From the NCBI GenBank assembly GCA_905234685.1, contig CAJOIR010000003.1, positions 10,586-74,585 of the forward strand: DNA of 64,000 nt, given 5' to 3'. The first letter of the stretch is position 1, and each line of letters opens with the position of its first letter. This document shows positions 62,651 through 64,000 of the stretch, in pieces. This stretch comes from Paludibacteraceae bacterium. GTDB taxonomy: Bacteria > Bacteroidota > Bacteroidia > Bacteroidales > Paludibacteraceae. The notes beneath the pieces are model-generated. The model was given only the letters and a program-made list of their open reading frames with translations, did not search any database and was not told the origin of the DNA. Made by a program: the position numbers and the translations under genes.

Positions 62651-62674
62651 GAGGTCGGGATGAGCTTAGGATGG
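62651..62674 (+). repeat. CTTAGGAT-unit repeat, second site
   Basis: GAGGTCGGGAT followed by GAGCTTAGGATGG, in the 76-base gap between thyA and ftsY. Head and unit match the minus strand of 169-204, there with two units. Confidence 0.55.
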
Positions 62675-62691
62675 AGTAATAGTACATTATG

Positions 62692-63648
62692 CTACTTTAT
62701 TGCGAGAAGTGAACATACAAACTCATCACGATTAAACACCTGAAGGTCTGTCATCTTCTCACCAAGACCGATGTATTTGACAGGAATTTTGAACTGGTCG
62801 CTGATACCTATCACTACGCCACCCTTGGCTGTTCCGTCAAGTTTCGTCACAGCAAGTGATGTTACTTTTGTGGCTTTGGTGAATTGTTTTGCCTGCTCGA
62901 AGGCATTTTGTCCTGTAGAGCCGTCAAGAACAAGCATTACATCATGTGGCGCATCTGGCACTACTTTCTGCATGACATTACGAATCTTCGTCAACTCATT
63001 CATTAGATTGATTTTGTTATGTAGCCTGCCGGCAGTGTCAATAAGAACTACATCGGCATCGTTTGCTACGGCCGATTGCAAAGTGTCGAATGCAACTGAT
63101 GCAGGGTCGGAGCCCATCTGTTGCTTGATAACAGGAACGCCCACTCGCTCACCCCAGATACATAACTGCTCTACAGCAGCGGCACGAAAAGTGTCAGCAG
63201 CACCAAGATATACTTTTTTGCCCGCTTGTTTGTATTGATATGCCAGTTTGCCGATGGTAGTTGTTTTGCCAACGCCGTTAACACCTACAACCATAATAAC
63301 ATATGGTTTTTGTGGCAGAGGCGCATCGAAATCAAGTACGTCGTCTGTGTTGTTCTCCTGTAGCAGAGCGGCAGTCTCTTCTGTGAGTATGTTATTTAGT
63401 TCAGTTGTGCTTATATACTTGTCACGTGCAGCACGCGCTTGTATACGCTCAATGATTTTCAGGGTTGTTTCCACGCCAACATCGGAGGTGATGAGAGCCT
63501 CTTCAAGGTTGTCAAGCACGTCATCATCGACAGTGGTCTTTCCTATTATCGCACGCGAAATCTTGCTTAGTACACTTTCTTTGGTTTTCTCCAAACCTCT
63601 GTCAAGAGTTTCTTTCTTTTCTTTGTTGAATAGTCCGAAAAATGCCAT
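62692..63648 (-). CDS. ftsY: Signal recognition particle receptor FtsY
   Basis: This 318-residue GTPase docks ribosome-SRP complexes at the inner membrane. It shows an N-domain, the P-loop VGVNGVGKTTTIGKLAYQ near 121-138, TFRAAAVEQLCIWGERVG, DTAGRLHNKINLMNEL and TKLDGTAKGGVVIGI near the end. It lacks the long acidic N-terminal extension of E. coli FtsY, as usual in Bacteroidota. It follows the aminotransferase gene by 20 bases on the same strand. Confidence 0.97.
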   Translation of the reverse strand: MAFFGLFNKEKKETLDRGLEKTKESVLSKISRAIIGKTTVDDDVLDNLEEALITSDVGVETTLKIIERIQARAARDKYISTTELNNILTEETAALLQENNTDDVLDFDAPLPQKPYVIMVVGVNGVGKTTTIGKLAYQYKQAGKKVYLGAADTFRAAAVEQLCIWGERVGVPVIKQQMGSDPASVAFDTLQSAVANDADVVLIDTAGRLHNKINLMNELTKIRNVMQKVVPDAPHDVMLVLDGSTGQNAFEQAKQFTKATKVTSLAVTKLDGTAKGGVVIGISDQFKIPVKYIGLGEKMTDLQVFNRDEFVCSLLAIK

Positions 63649-63668
63649 GATGTCAGTTGATATGTATA

Positions 63669-64000
63669 TTAATTTATTGCGTTATAAGTTTCAAGAGCTT
63701 TACGGAGGACAATCAGAGCTTTGCCAAGGTCTTCTTTGTTGAGTACGTATGCCATACGGACCTCTTTCTTGCCTTCGTCAGGGTCAGTATAGAAACCGTT
63801 GCCTGGTGCCATCATCACTGTTTGCCCTTCGTATGAAAAGTCTGTTAAACACCATATACAGAATTTCTCTGCATCGTCAACCGGTAACTTAGCCATGGTG
63901 TAGAATGCACCCATTGGAGTAGGTGAGTACACGCTGGGAATTTGGTTGAGACCGTCAATGAGGAAATTGCGACGCGACAAATATTCGTCATATACTTCCT
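63669..64000 (-). CDS. C-terminal part of a PLP-dependent aminotransferase (partial)
   Basis: An open frame enters from the right edge and ends at a TAA at 63669-63671. The 110 residues show the C-terminal domain of a class I/II aminotransferase: TPMGAFYTMAKLP, the APGNGFYTDPDEGKKEVRMA stretch with the substrate-binding Arg, and an LGKALIVLRKALETY helix. The AspC/AlaT-like group fits best. The lysine that binds PLP lies outside the window. ftsY follows. Confidence 0.9.
   Translation of the reverse strand, partial: EVYDEYLSRRNFLIDGLNQIPSVYSPTPMGAFYTMAKLPVDDAEKFCIWCLTDFSYEGQTVMMAPGNGFYTDPDEGKKEVRMAYVLNKEDLGKALIVLRKALETYNAIN

Overview
The window comes from a chromosome of the order Bacteroidales (phylum Bacteroidota). 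Three things support this. Housekeeping proteins are of the Bacteroidota type: a DUF4295 protein after rpmB-rpmG, a DksA/TraR-like gene next to lspA and a DUF4296 lipoprotein, BACON-domain lipoproteins, and TonB-dependent and PorT-like outer-membrane proteins. Many genes are preceded by the phylum's own promoter form, TTTG-like, about 19 bp, then TAnnTTTG. Start sites lack a strong Shine-Dalgarno sequence. I cannot name a genus. There is no prophage, integron, CRISPR array, rRNA operon or complete insertion sequence.

Layout. 1-5.4 kb: end of an unknown gene, groES-groEL, rpmB-rpmG-DUF4295, a BACON lipoprotein. 5.4-16.8 kb: lipid kinase and exonuclease, recQ, gltX, then serine hydrolase-acyltransferase-ribF and two envelope proteins. 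16.8-23.9 kb: a large TonB-receptor-like barrel, dksA-like-lspA-DUF4296, aroQ-porT-like-beta-helix. 24.3-28 kb: DUF4139 protein plus TonB receptor. 28-41.9 kb: M16 protease, kbl-tdh (threonine to glycine), beta-CASP hydrolase, AspT-like transporter, SH3/zinc-ribbon membrane protein, a sugar kinase-RapZ fusion with its nucleotidyltransferase, MscS channel, HAD hydrolase. 41.9-44.1 kb: mostly non-coding, with a 6S-like RNA, a second structured RNA, and a tandem-repeat/G-rich tract. 44-52.9 kb: TPR protein-ribH, tRNA-Tyr, lysC, sugar-nucleotide genes (nucleotidyltransferase, galE, manA), BspA-like LRR protein, rsmD. 53-60.7 kb: a RelA-like ppGpp synthetase, pyrG, then a translationally coupled CHAT protease-CHASE2 membrane protein-secreted protein operon. 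60.9-64 kb: thyA-folA-dtd, ftsY and the end of an aminotransferase.

Most unusual signals. (1) Three near-consensus sigma-54 (-24/-12) promoters precede groESL, the DUF4139-TonB receptor operon and the HAD hydrolase, suggesting a small RpoN regulon. (2) The pyrG-CHAT-CHASE2-secreted protein locus looks like a split cell-envelope signalling or protease system. (3) A sugar-1-kinase-like domain is fused to a RapZ C-terminal domain beside a MurU-like uridylyltransferase. (4) Two gapless ~118-bp copies of an intergenic repeat with inverted ends, a ~230-bp element with 13-bp inverted ends, and a CTTAGGAT-unit repeat at both ends of the window. (5) Two promoter-terminator-bounded RNA candidates, one 6S-like. 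(6) A Rel enzyme that has lost its hydrolase residues.
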